Assembly (NCBI GenBank): GCA_004293365.1
Contig: RDYN01000044.1
Location: 1-64,000, forward strand
Source: Oscillatoriales cyanobacterium
Lineage (GTDB): Bacteria > Cyanobacteriota > Cyanobacteriia > Cyanobacteriales > Microcoleaceae
Length of the DNA: 64,000 nt
Reading direction: 5' to 3'
Shown: one piece after another, positions 55,408 through 63,799 of the stretch
Layout: each line of letters begins with the position of its first letter
How positions within the stretch are numbered: the first letter of the stretch is position 1
Program-made: the position numbers and the translations under genes
The notes under the pieces: model-generated
The model's input: only the letters and a program-made list of their open reading frames with translations
Database searches by the model: none
Told to the model about the DNA's origin: nothing

Positions 55408-55496
55408 TCGCAATGACATCATATAAATTCGCACCTCGAACCTAAAAATTCATCCGTTAAATCCGTTACAGAATCCGTTGCCGAACTTCTCCTCAA

Positions 55497-55925
55497 TTAA
55501 TCAACAAACAAATCCAAAGGTAAATGACCGTAAGTCCCGCTAACTCCACCTTCCTCAGCCGATTGACACGACACTAAAACTCCCCGATAAGTTCCAGGAT
55601 AGCCATCAACATAATAGGAACCCTTCAAAGTATTAAACTTAATATAAACAGAACCAGCAAAGGTCGAGACAGCATTTCGATCTAAAACAGCTTGATATCC
55701 CAAAGCCTTCAAATAACTTTCTAAAGCGAAAAAACCCTCATCCGTCGAAGCAGCGCACACTCCCAGCATTTGGTAATCCGACAAACTTGCTACCAGCAAA
55801 ATCGCTTCGCGCAGCGCCTGTTTTTCCAGCGGCGACGCTACAGATTGCATATCCAGACAAGTAAAATCCTTGAGGATTTGCTGTGCTGCTTCAACAGTTA
55901 GGGTAGTCTGGTTTTGAGTAGACAT
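55497..55925 (-). CDS. DUF1824-type conserved cyanobacterial protein
   Basis: 142 residues from the ATG at 55925; the longer frame to 55997 has an atypical start region. The order AAQQILKDFTCLDMQSVASPLEKQALREAILLVASLSDYQMLGVCA...FFALESYLKALGY...VYIKFNTLKGSYYVDGYPGTYRGVLVSCQS matches the DUF1824 family as I know it. The family is largely restricted to cyanobacteria and plants; function unknown. No signal peptide. Confidence 0.75.
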   Translation of the reverse strand: MSTQNQTTLTVEAAQQILKDFTCLDMQSVASPLEKQALREAILLVASLSDYQMLGVCAASTDEGFFALESYLKALGYQAVLDRNAVSTFAGSVYIKFNTLKGSYYVDGYPGTYRGVLVSCQSAEEGGVSGTYGHLPLDLFVD

Positions 55926-56196
55926 GAATTGCTCTGATATTTCCCAAAAGTACGATCGACCTTCGGGTACCCGCCAACGGATTTTCTGCCATTGCAACCC
56001 TCGATCGACGGCCGTAACACTCGCGCCAGCCCCGATTATAGCGCATTGTGGGATGTCGGAATCATTTTGGGCGATCGGTCTACTGCACCGCAGACTCTAC
56101 CGAGATTCCAAAGAAATATCAAAAAAAATGTCAAGTTAGCTGAATTTGCCGCTATTAATGGTAGAGGTGAAAAGCACGCAAATTGGTAAAGAAAGT

Positions 56197-57126
56197 ATGA
56201 GATTCGAGCAATTGCTAGAAAACATAAAATTCCTGAAGATTTTTCTTTTAAGGCTGCTACACAAAGCCAAATGGATTTACTTATTGCTGATATTTGCGAT
56301 CGCTATAGGTATTTCTGGCTGGACAGTAGAATCTAATTTCATCAGAATCCCTATAATCGGCTTTCACGATATTGTAGATACTCAAAATCCCGCAGAATTG
56401 CCACCGCAACGGCTTGCTTTTTCCATTGACTACACCAAACAAGATTTGTCAGTATTTTTAGAATATCTAATTAAAGAAAACTATTGGTTGTTATCATCTC
56501 AAGACTTGTACGTATACTTTATCGAAAAGTCACAGCCAATACCAGCTCAAAAAATTGGTCAAAAACCGATAATGATCGCCTTTGACGACGGGTATAAAGG
56601 GGTTCATGAAAATGCACTTCCAGTTTTAGAAAAACTGGCACTGGCTCACAACAAAAAAGGCAAATTTGTGTTATTTGTCAACCCGCACTTTTTAGGCGTT
56701 GACATGGGTAGAGATTTTTTACCGCACACTACTTGCAATGATTTAAGAGACGGATACAAAAAAGGTTTTTATGATGTTCAGTCTCACGGCTTTACTCACA
56801 AGAACTTAACTCAAATTAACGGACAAGAATTAGAATTTGAAATTGCTAAATCTAAGTTATAGTTGAGAAAATGTATGGGAGATTTAGACAAAAATAAAGT
56901 GATCGGCGCTCACATCGCCTATCCCTACGGCGCATCAGACTGGGAAGTAGAACAGATTTTGCCTAAATATCATTTAACAGGATTTTTGTACAACGATCGT
57001 TTATTTAGAGTCAACCGACTGGAAAATAACTACCGAATCTCTCGCATCACTGTCGATAAAAATACCTCGCCGAGAGCTTTAATTCGGATAGCGAAAAGAG
57101 CTTCTACTCTGAGAAAAAAAGACTAG
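56197..57126 (+). pseudogene. Polysaccharide deacetylase interrupted by an in-frame TAG
   Basis: The frame from the ATG at 56197 is stopped by TAG at 56860-56862 but continues in the same frame to 57126. The first part has a membrane anchor (~27-45), MIAFDDGYKGVHENALPVLEKLA with the catalytic Asp-Asp, and VQSHGFTHKNL with the metal-binding His pair. The part after the stop (IGAHIAYPYGASDWEVEQILPKYHLTGF) is the expected remainder of the NodB domain. One base change therefore splits an otherwise complete ~309-codon gene. Stop-codon read-through or a sequencing error are alternatives. Confidence 0.82.
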
Positions 57127-57335
57127 CTTTAGGCACAAAATAAAACTTGTTTGTAGTAAGGACTTTAGTCCTTATTCACTATAGATAGGAGCCGGGAATC
57201 AACACCTTAATTACCGGTTTTTTTTTACCTGGATTAAAGGTGTTGATGCAGTATTTCGTAAAAAAACAGGTTTCTGAATCTTGGACAGCGAGAGAGATGA
57301 CTGAAGTCTTCACTACAAACTTTAGCAGACCAATA

Positions 57336-58733
57336 TTACCATTTATTGTTAATTATTTTAACCTGTTCGATAAATTCTGCACCTTTCTCAGGATTTACCA
57401 TTGCTACAAAGTTAGCAAAACCTTGAATGGATGCTAAAACATCAGCCGAATCCCCCCACCGCTTCCCCTCCGGCCCGTCTTTCTCGATTTGAAATAAAGC
57501 AGCGCGGAAGCGTTTTAACACTTTCTTAGAAATACTGAGTTGTTCGTTAACAACAATTCCCGTAACTTCTTGTTGCCGATTTTTCCGCAAGATTCGAGTT
57601 TTTTCTTGATTAATTATAAATCCTTCATGGGCGACGATCGCCTCCGTGCGCCTGAGTACGTTACAAATGTTTTGCAAGCAGTCTCCCGATGCCGAAAATG
57701 TTAAATCATCGGCGTAGCGAGTGTAAACAAATCCCAATTCCTCAGCCATTTGAGTTAAGCGCTTATCTAGGCAGCGGCACAGCAAATTCGTAATAGCTGG
57801 ACTTGCGGGAGAACCTTGGGGCAAATGGCGTTCTGTAACTGCGACAAAGTAGGTTTTGCCGTCTAATTCCAATTCTTCAATCTCCGGTTCCGTACACAGC
57901 AATCCGAAAATTGTGGCCGCAGCTTCAGAATAACCAAAAGATTGAAAAAGCCCCTTAACTCGCTTGTAAGAAATTGAGGGGAAAAAGTCTTTTAGGTCGA
58001 AGTTGATAATAACTTCCGCACCTACATGAGGTTGAGCGTTTGTGACAATTGAATGGTGCGATCGAAAACCGTGGGCGGCGCCGTGCAATTCGAGTTTTTC
58101 GAGAATGTTGGCAAGTATCCAGTGCTGTGCTTTTTTGAGGCGGGGCATCGGCGCGGAAATGTGTCTTTCTCCCCCAGTTTTTTTAGGTATTTTAAACCGG
58201 ATGTAGTGGGAAACATGGGAGGTTTTGCGGGAAAAAACGAGAAACCGCAACTGTCCGATGCTGATGTCCATCGCCGCCGCTATTTCTGCTGCTGTATTGC
58301 AAAGCGGCAACTGATAGCTTTGCAGGCGTTCTTCGTTGCAGTTGGTGTTATTAAGTCCCCCCGATACACCGTCGCCGAGATAGCCAATTTCTTGCTGTTT
58401 TTTTTGCTGCCAATTTTCGGCGCGTTCTTGCCTTTCTCTTTCCCGGCGTTCCTTAGTTTCCTGCTGTTTGCGGCGCGATTCAGCAAGCCGCTGTTTCAGC
58501 ATTTCCTTGCGGAGTGCTTGCTCGTTTTGCAGCCGCGAACTTTCCCGCCGCAGTTCGTCGAGTTCTCGCCGAATTTCCCCGATCCGGCGAATTTCGTCGG
58601 CCGGATCTTGGGGAATTTCGCCTTGTGCGGGCCAGAAACCGAGGCGGATCATTTCTTCGAGAATGAATTCTTGTTTGCTGGTAGAACGAATGCGATCGTA
58701 CAATTCTTGGCGAGTGCGCGGCTGGTCAGTCAT
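57336..58733 (-). CDS. Retron-type reverse transcriptase with N-terminal coiled coil
   Basis: 465 residues, longer than the ~320 of classical retron RTs. Residues ~45-115 are a charged coiled coil (RRELDELRRESSRLQNEQAL). The RT domain has the retron NAxxH motif NAQPH (232-236), NFDLKDFFPS (244-253), LPQGSPASPAITNLL (304-318), catalytic YADD (340-343) and VTG in RT7 (390-392). These mark it as retron/retron-like rather than group II intron; no maturase or endonuclease domain is present. An RNase III gene lies 105 bp upstream on the same strand, with NYN and WH-SWIM genes beyond it. No msr-msd is evident directly upstream. Confidence 0.88.
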   Translation of the reverse strand: MTDQPRTRQELYDRIRSTSKQEFILEEMIRLGFWPAQGEIPQDPADEIRRIGEIRRELDELRRESSRLQNEQALRKEMLKQRLAESRRKQQETKERRERERQERAENWQQKKQQEIGYLGDGVSGGLNNTNCNEERLQSYQLPLCNTAAEIAAAMDISIGQLRFLVFSRKTSHVSHYIRFKIPKKTGGERHISAPMPRLKKAQHWILANILEKLELHGAAHGFRSHHSIVTNAQPHVGAEVIINFDLKDFFPSISYKRVKGLFQSFGYSEAAATIFGLLCTEPEIEELELDGKTYFVAVTERHLPQGSPASPAITNLLCRCLDKRLTQMAEELGFVYTRYADDLTFSASGDCLQNICNVLRRTEAIVAHEGFIINQEKTRILRKNRQQEVTGIVVNEQLSISKKVLKRFRAALFQIEKDGPEGKRWGDSADVLASIQGFANFVAMVNPEKGAEFIEQVKIINNKW

Positions 58734-58838
58734 ATCGATTTTAAATTCTGGATTTTAGATTTTAGATGGTGAGAGATTTGGGATTTGGGATTTGGGATTT
58801 GGGGTTGCGAGCGATAGTTTTGATCTATCTTTTCAAGT

Positions 58839-59522
58839 TTAGATCGGTCCGCGTTTTTTCAGCCTAGCTAGTGCATCTTCTGCTGCATTTTTTTCAGCAT
58901 CTTTTTTACTTTTGCCTTTACCTTCTCCATAGAGTTTCTCTGCAACATACACTTTAGCGAGAAATTCCGGCGCGTGCGGCGGTGTTCCTTGTACCTGAAC
59001 TGTCGCATATTTGGGCGGAGTTGTGTCGCCGTTGGTCTGCACCCACTCCTGAAAGCGGTTTTTCGAGTCTACAGTCGATCGAGTTTCCACCACATTTTCG
59101 GGAACCGAATCAAACAGTTTCCACACAAAACTGCGAACTTTGTCCATATCTTGCGTGTCGAGATAGTAAGCGCCAACGAAGGCTTCAAAAGTGCTGCTGA
59201 GCAAATTAGGATTAGTAATCCCACCTTCTCGCAAAGCTCCTTTCCCGAGTCGCATTTTTAAGTCTAAACTGATTTCGGTAGCAAATCTGGCTAATTGTTT
59301 TTCATCTACCAATGCAGAACGCCGGCGAGTAAGTTGGTCTTCTCCCATTTCGGGATGGCGCTGGTAGAGATATTCGCCGCTGAGAAAAGTCAGCAAAGCA
59401 TCGCCTAGAAATTCTAAGCGTTCGTTGTCTTCTTCGCGGAATGTGGGGTTTTCGTTGACGTAGGAACGGTGGGTGAGCGCTTGGCGCAGCAGTTTGTCAT
59501 TGTTGAATTCGGGAAGGGTCAT
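58839..59522 (-). CDS. rnc: Ribonuclease III
   Basis: 227 residues from the ATG at 59522, which begins MTLPEFNNDKLLRQALTHRS, the usual cyanobacterial RNase III start; the frame extends upstream without conservation. The signature NERLEFLGDALL (33-44) has the catalytic Glu and Asp. A dsRNA-binding domain ends the protein (GKSKKDAEKNAAEDALARL). It cuts double-stranded RNA. It could be the housekeeping enzyme or a second copy associated with the RT locus; its position between RT and NYN genes makes participation in RNA processing there worth considering. Confidence 0.92.
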   Translation of the reverse strand: MTLPEFNNDKLLRQALTHRSYVNENPTFREEDNERLEFLGDALLTFLSGEYLYQRHPEMGEDQLTRRRSALVDEKQLARFATEISLDLKMRLGKGALREGGITNPNLLSSTFEAFVGAYYLDTQDMDKVRSFVWKLFDSVPENVVETRSTVDSKNRFQEWVQTNGDTTPPKYATVQVQGTPPHAPEFLAKVYVAEKLYGEGKGKSKKDAEKNAAEDALARLKKRGPI

Positions 59523-59710
59523 TTGTATCTCTTTTGTGGGATTAGTTAATGGCATTGAAGTTTGGTAATTGTTATTTTGCTTTGAATTTAGTGTGGTTCT
59601 TTGGGCGGACATGAAAGAGCCGCAGATGGCGGTTGGTTTGGAGAATCTAGTTTATCAAATAAACAGGATTTTTGCTATCTGCGGTTAGGTTAATTTGAAC
59701 GGATATTTTG

Positions 59711-59801
59711 CGTTTTTGCCGTTAGTCCGCCAGGGCGTTTTTGCCGTTAGTCCGCCAGGGCGTTTTTGCCGTTAGTCCGCCAGGGGTTTAAACCCCTGGC
59801 T
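59711..59801. repeat. Three 25-bp direct repeats ending in a CCAGGGGTTTAAACCCCTGG palindrome
   Basis: CGTTTTTGCCGTTAGTCCGC plus CAGGG repeats at 59711, 59736 and 59761. The last unit merges into a GCCAGGGGTTTAAACCCC palindrome (59778-59801) like 50953-50978. Two more palindromes follow (GTCGGTTTTAACCGAC near 59850 and GCCAGGGAATTAATTCCC near 59884). This fills the gap between the RNase III and NYN genes. Confidence 0.9.
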
Positions 59802-59918
59802 CATAGCGAAAGTCCTCTAAAGAGGACTGAAGATTGTATTTTTTACGCTGTCTTCAGTCGGTTTTAACCGACTTTAGCTATTAGCCAGGGAATTAATTCC
59901 CTGGCGGGCCGTGCGACT

Positions 59919-60710
59919 TTATGCAGATATTTGGTCTGCTTCTATTACAAATAATTGCTGATCCTGCGATCGGATTTTTCCATCTTTCACAGCAGTTTCA
60001 ACAAACTCGCTAAAGCGTGAAAATGTTTTTCCCTGATGTTTGCAGACAGAAGTTACTCCCTGATACTTGGGGAAAAGGTTACGCATTAGATTGCCAATGC
60101 AGCTAAACGATGTGCGCTGACCTTTTTTGGATGCTGTTTGAATCGCAGCAATCATACACTCGATCGCTTCGCTGTAAGTGAGATGAGGCGGACTATTTTC
60201 AATCTGCTGCTGAGTATTCGATGCTACCAAGCTAGACAATTCGTCTACATCATGAAAATTGTCCTCACCAACAAGGTTAATCACTTTTTGGCTGGTACTT
60301 TTGCGCCGTGCAAAAACGATGACTTTTTTACCCGCAGCAATCAAAATGGCGATTAAACCAGCAAAGTCCCTATCTCCTAATACCAGGATAACTATCTCAG
60401 GAGGAGTCTTAATTGCAAATAGTTTAGTACAACCAAACACCAATGCTTTGTCTGCACTATCTTCGCCTGGATCGGGGACATCAAGGCCTTGAAAACCCAG
60501 CTTTTCTAGGTTATCTTTGGCGATAACTTGATTTGGGGACTGCGAGTTATAGTAAAGTTTTCGCCAATTTAAACGCCCTTTTGATGTGGCAAAATCCAGC
60601 AGTAATTCAGCTTGCCATTGCTTTAAGGAGACGTTCTGAATATCCAAAAGTATAGCAACTCGCTGAGACTTGCTTGTTTGTTTGTCGGTGGTTCGATGAG
60701 TAGGATTCAT
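59919..60710 (-). CDS. NYN-domain protein (PIN-like RNase) with C-terminal OST-HTH-like region
   Basis: 263 residues from the ATG at 60710; the frame extends to 60821 without support. The NYN core is visible as VAILLDIQNVS (Asp23, Asn26), GEDSADKALVFGC and LVLGDRDFAGLIAILIAAGKKVIVF, giving the conserved acidic cluster of this PIN-like nuclease fold. The last ~85 residues (YSEAIECMIAAIQ...SFSCIGNLMRNLFPKYQG) resemble an OST-HTH/LOTUS RNA-binding domain. A metal-dependent RNase acting on structured RNA is likely by family. Upstream on the same strand are the two structured elements at 60872-61338. Confidence 0.85.
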   Translation of the reverse strand: MNPTHRTTDKQTSKSQRVAILLDIQNVSLKQWQAELLLDFATSKGRLNWRKLYYNSQSPNQVIAKDNLEKLGFQGLDVPDPGEDSADKALVFGCTKLFAIKTPPEIVILVLGDRDFAGLIAILIAAGKKVIVFARRKSTSQKVINLVGEDNFHDVDELSSLVASNTQQQIENSPPHLTYSEAIECMIAAIQTASKKGQRTSFSCIGNLMRNLFPKYQGVTSVCKHQGKTFSRFSEFVETAVKDGKIRSQDQQLFVIEADQISA

Positions 60711-60871
60711 TTTAGTACATCCAGATTTGTAAGTTTGCTTGACGGCGTTTAAATCACGCATCTGGCGCACAAGAAGCATTGAAGAGAGGATTTCCGTTTT
60801 GGAAATTCCCCAATCTAACAACTCTCTGGGCCAGTAACTTTTTTTAAGTGTTACTGGGGGGTGGGTCTAAA

Positions 60872-61058
60872 GTTGCAGAACCCGCAGGAGTTCTGGTTAC
60901 GACCGATCGAGCAGTCAAGCGTGAGAATGGATACACAGCCAAACATTCAATTAAAAATCTGAAGGTTTAGCTCATTTTTTAACAAAATCTCTAGCTGTCC
61001 ATCCAGTCTCACGATTGACGACTCGATCGGTCGTAACCAGAACTCCTGCGGCTGCAAC
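60872..61058. repeat. Long inverted repeat, ~65-bp arms with a perfect 30-bp core
   Basis: Left arm 60872-60940, right arm 60994-61058, loop ~53 bp. The core CCGCAGGAGTTCTGGTTACG... is perfect over 30 bp (60882-60911 with 61022-61051). Both arms read as coding fragments in convergent directions: AGVLVTTDRAVKRENGYTA on plus and AGVLVTTDRVVNRETGWTA on minus. The minus frame from ~61112 gives a ~44-residue ORF. Either an inverted duplication of a small gene or a structured RNA stem, e.g. a retron msd candidate. Confidence 0.8.
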
Positions 61059-61228
61059 AACATCCCACAGCTTTGCGCTTTTGGATGCCGATTTCTCAGC
61101 CTGCATTCAGCATAAGCACTAACCTGTATCGGTGTCAAGTAGTTTTTTGATTTAATTTATTTATGCTTTTATTACCAATAAAAAAATCGCGCGCCGCCAC
61201 TGGTTGCCCCTTCGTAAACCCCCTAGGA

Positions 61229-61338
61229 CTAGACTGCTCAACTCCAGCGGGGCCAGGTACTGTTGGTCGTTGGCTTCACAGAAGCCACACCGCAACACCA
61301 ACAGTACCTGAAGCCCCGCACAGTCAAGAGCAGGCTAG
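61229..61338. ncRNA. Candidate structured RNA or mobile-element end: nested hairpins
   Basis: Nested complementarity: CTAGACTGCTC (61229-61239) with GAGCAGGCTAG (61328-61338, one mismatch); GGGGC (61249-61253) with GCCCC (61313-61317); CAGGTACTGTTGGT (61254-61267) with ACCAACAGTACCTG (61297-61310); apical GGCTTC/GAAGCC. A further GGCG/CGCC hairpin is at 61368-61381. No coding capacity is convincing on either strand, and the strand of the RNA is not decided. Candidates are a stand-alone HEARO/omega-type RNA, a retron ncRNA, or an attenuator. The pairing is seen directly; the class is unassigned. Confidence 0.6.
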
Positions 61339-61439
61339 TGATGCTTGTCTCGACTAAGCGCAAGGACGGCGATCCACCGCCCGGATTGCAAGGCTGTTTA
61401 CCAATTTAAATGCGCGATTTATTAAGTTATTGACGCTGG

Positions 61440-63083
61440 TTATTGACACTGACGTGCGTGTTGCATTCGCAGCGCTAAAATGTGTTCGCAAGGGCCTTTG
61501 TACAGCTTGTTTTGCTGGTGCCAATTACAAGTACATTCTGCCTCAATCATACGCTCGTCTGCATCAATTGTCAAGTGCGGATTCAAAGTTTTTTCCCGGT
61601 CTGTGACACTGCCTCGCACAGTGAATGCGCCGGAAGAATCGCTGGTAAAATCCGTCACTTGTACCGCATTTTCACTCAAGAATCCAGTTGCTTTTGATTC
61701 TCTTTCGTTGGCAAATCTCAAACGTTCTAGCGGTAAAGGTTCTCGGCTCAATTCCCGCACTCGATAAACCTGTTTGTTCAAATCGTAAATTGCCCTTCCC
61801 GCTTGCGTGTAGGCACTCAATGCACCCAACACCGACGCCCGATTTAACTTCAGTCTTGTTGCCAAACTATCAGCAGTTTCTACCCAATTTTCTTTGAGCG
61901 CATCAAAGATTAATTGCTGCGTCCAAGCATCAACATCGGCGCGGGGTGCCATTAAATCAAAGTTGCCGGATTGCGACCAATCATTGGCACTCCATCCCGA
62001 CAATCCTAGGGTAAATGACATATCGCCCAAATCGGCAACGTAAAAAGAAGGCATTCCCGTTCCTAACAGGTGAACTGTGAATTTGTTGGCGACGGGAATC
62101 AGTCTTTCGAGAATGTGAAGGCGGCGCCTTCCCCAAACGCGAATTTGTTGCTCTTGGGAACCAGTATAGATCGATCGCGCGCAAACAACTTCCGTACCCC
62201 AAGGATCGAAAATCACCCGCACCGGTTCCCCCGGCTTCAGGATGTAGCGCATACTGCGCGGGCCTTGCTTCTCCTTGTGGCGGCGCAGGATAAAACAAAT
62301 ATTGTGGATGTCCATCGGGTGCAAATCAAACCGTACCGCCGGCAAAGACATCGCCGAACTAACTTGCAAAAATCCTCTCACCCAACTGTCGGGTAAGTCA
62401 ATTTTAACTTCTTTAAAAGTCTCCTCATTCACAGTCTGAACTTCAAAACCGGACGGATCTACTTGCAGGGAAGTTGTCTTGTAACTGCGGATTTTTTGAA
62501 ATTCATCGTAAAGCGCGGCTGAGTAGTCGATGTTAGTCGTGCCGCAAGCAAATTCGCTGATATTTTTAAACACTTCGTAGCTGGCACCGAGGCGGCCGTA
62601 ACTCGATTCATCTTGACTGAAACACTCGAAAAATACCTCGTCTGGATGCACTGTAATTACTGGATCGAGGACAAACCAAGCATCGCGGTCTTTTTGATAA
62701 AGGTAGTCGAAGTATTGCCTTTGGGCTTGATAAAAAGGTGCTAAGCGTTGGGAGTGACGTTGAGTTAAATCGTTTAACTCAGATTGCAATGGCTGAATTT
62801 TTTGGGCTAAGTTTTGTTGGCGGGAGGCGATGAGTTGCCAGTCGATTTCCTGCTGTTGGGCGGCCCATTCTTTATAGGCTGTTTTGTCTTTGGGTTTGAA
62901 GCGCATATCGGAAACGACGACATCGTGCAAGGCGCTAATTGCTTCGCGGAAGGCAACGTTTTGGCGCAATTCTCCGATAAAATAGGTGGGCGGACGTTTG
63001 GTGTCTGGGGAGAAGGACATTTGAGTATTGCCGCCGCTTTCTGTGACTCCGGTGCTGCCTTTGTAAGAGTAGTTGAATTCCAT
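61440..63083 (-). CDS. Winged-helix and SWIM zinc-finger protein (WHSWIM-like)
   Basis: 547 residues. A C-terminal SWIM zinc finger is clear: Cys517, Cys519, His522, then Cys532 and His534 (CTCNWHQ...PCEHILALRM, C-x-C-x2-H-x9-C-x-H). Before it, ~390-440 (IFDALKENWVETADSLATRLKLNRASVLGALSAYTQAGRAIYDL) looks like a winged-helix DNA-binding domain. The N-terminal ~380 residues are unassigned, with a coiled-coil part at ~70-110. I recall WH-SWIM proteins as partners of a retron type (type XIII) in published classifications; an RT of retron type lies ~4 kb downstream on the same strand. Confidence 0.82.
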   Translation of the reverse strand: MEFNYSYKGSTGVTESGGNTQMSFSPDTKRPPTYFIGELRQNVAFREAISALHDVVVSDMRFKPKDKTAYKEWAAQQQEIDWQLIASRQQNLAQKIQPLQSELNDLTQRHSQRLAPFYQAQRQYFDYLYQKDRDAWFVLDPVITVHPDEVFFECFSQDESSYGRLGASYEVFKNISEFACGTTNIDYSAALYDEFQKIRSYKTTSLQVDPSGFEVQTVNEETFKEVKIDLPDSWVRGFLQVSSAMSLPAVRFDLHPMDIHNICFILRRHKEKQGPRSMRYILKPGEPVRVIFDPWGTEVVCARSIYTGSQEQQIRVWGRRRLHILERLIPVANKFTVHLLGTGMPSFYVADLGDMSFTLGLSGWSANDWSQSGNFDLMAPRADVDAWTQQLIFDALKENWVETADSLATRLKLNRASVLGALSAYTQAGRAIYDLNKQVYRVRELSREPLPLERLRFANERESKATGFLSENAVQVTDFTSDSSGAFTVRGSVTDREKTLNPHLTIDADERMIEAECTCNWHQQNKLYKGPCEHILALRMQHARQCQ

Positions 63084-63131
63084 AATATTTGTTAGTATTT
63101 GATTGTGAGTTTTGAATGGCGATCGAATATT

Positions 63132-63356
63132 TCATACCGCCAGCAATGTTTTTCCAAATATCTGAGGTTCTGGCAGAGGTTTGCCATCTTCTACGCATGA
63201 CTCAATCAAAAGTTCTAAAACTTCTCTAGCATTTTTGAGTGCTTCTTCATAGCTATTTCCGTGAGTGTGACAAAACTCTCCCCATTCTGGAAGGCTGACG
63301 ACAAAACAGTCATCTGCGATCGACCATTGGATAATTACAGTATAGCGACTATTCAC
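63132..63356 (-). CDS. hicB: HicB-type antitoxin
   Basis: 74 residues of the HicB partial-RNase-H fold (YTVIIQWSIADDCFVVSLPEWGEFCHTHGNSYEEALKNAREVLELLIE), with the usual acidic DDCFVVSLPEW block. No DNA-binding tail is attached. It follows the hicA gene after 2 bp on the same strand, the standard HicAB order, and should bind and inhibit HicA. Confidence 0.92.
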   Translation of the reverse strand: MNSRYTVIIQWSIADDCFVVSLPEWGEFCHTHGNSYEEALKNAREVLELLIESCVEDGKPLPEPQIFGKTLLAV

Positions 63357-63358
63357 TG

Positions 63359-63580
63359 TTATTCTTCCTCCCGTTCTGTTTCTAGTTCCTGTACTTTTTT
63401 TATCGCATTAGCGGCGTCTTTTTCCTGGTAAGGTTTGGCATCATCTCCTTCTTTTCCCGATAGAGTTAAAGCACCTGGAATCAGGGGATGATACCATTTT
63501 GTATGGCTTCCCTTGCCTGAGCGGAAGGTAAATCCTGCTTTCAGCAGCATACTTTTTATTTCTCTAATTTTTTTTGGCAT
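63359..63580 (-). CDS. hicA: HicA-type toxin (mRNA interferase)
   Basis: 73 residues. The dsRBD-like HicA fold is recognisable from MLLKAGFTFRSGKGSHTKWYHP, with the catalytic His in GSHTKW. HicA toxins cleave mRNA. The C-terminus is slightly longer and Glu-rich (VQELETEREEE). First gene of the hicAB pair. Confidence 0.92.
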   Translation of the reverse strand: MPKKIREIKSMLLKAGFTFRSGKGSHTKWYHPLIPGALTLSGKEGDDAKPYQEKDAANAIKKVQELETEREEE

Positions 63581-63799
63581 AATTTACTATCGCCCTTAAC
63601 TATCCTAACAAATCACCGCCGAGACAAACGACTATTTTTATATAAAGAGAATTACGGTGCGTGACATCAGAGATTTTCTACACTGCGCCCAAATCTCATC
63701 AAAGTCACGCACCCTACAGCGAAAAATTTTTGATAGATAGACCAACCGCAGATTCAGGCAGATTAACACAGATTAACGCAGATAATTTGGACGATCGCA

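Noticed and set aside
58053-58772. 239-residue plus-strand ORF opposite the reverse transcriptase
   Set aside because: Phe/Leu-rich sequence antisense to the conserved RT and coiled-coil codons; no start signal. A mirror of the RT gene.
61163-61357. 64-residue plus-strand ORF across the nested hairpins
   Set aside because: It has no ribosome-binding site, and its sequence is fully explained by the inverted-repeat structure.
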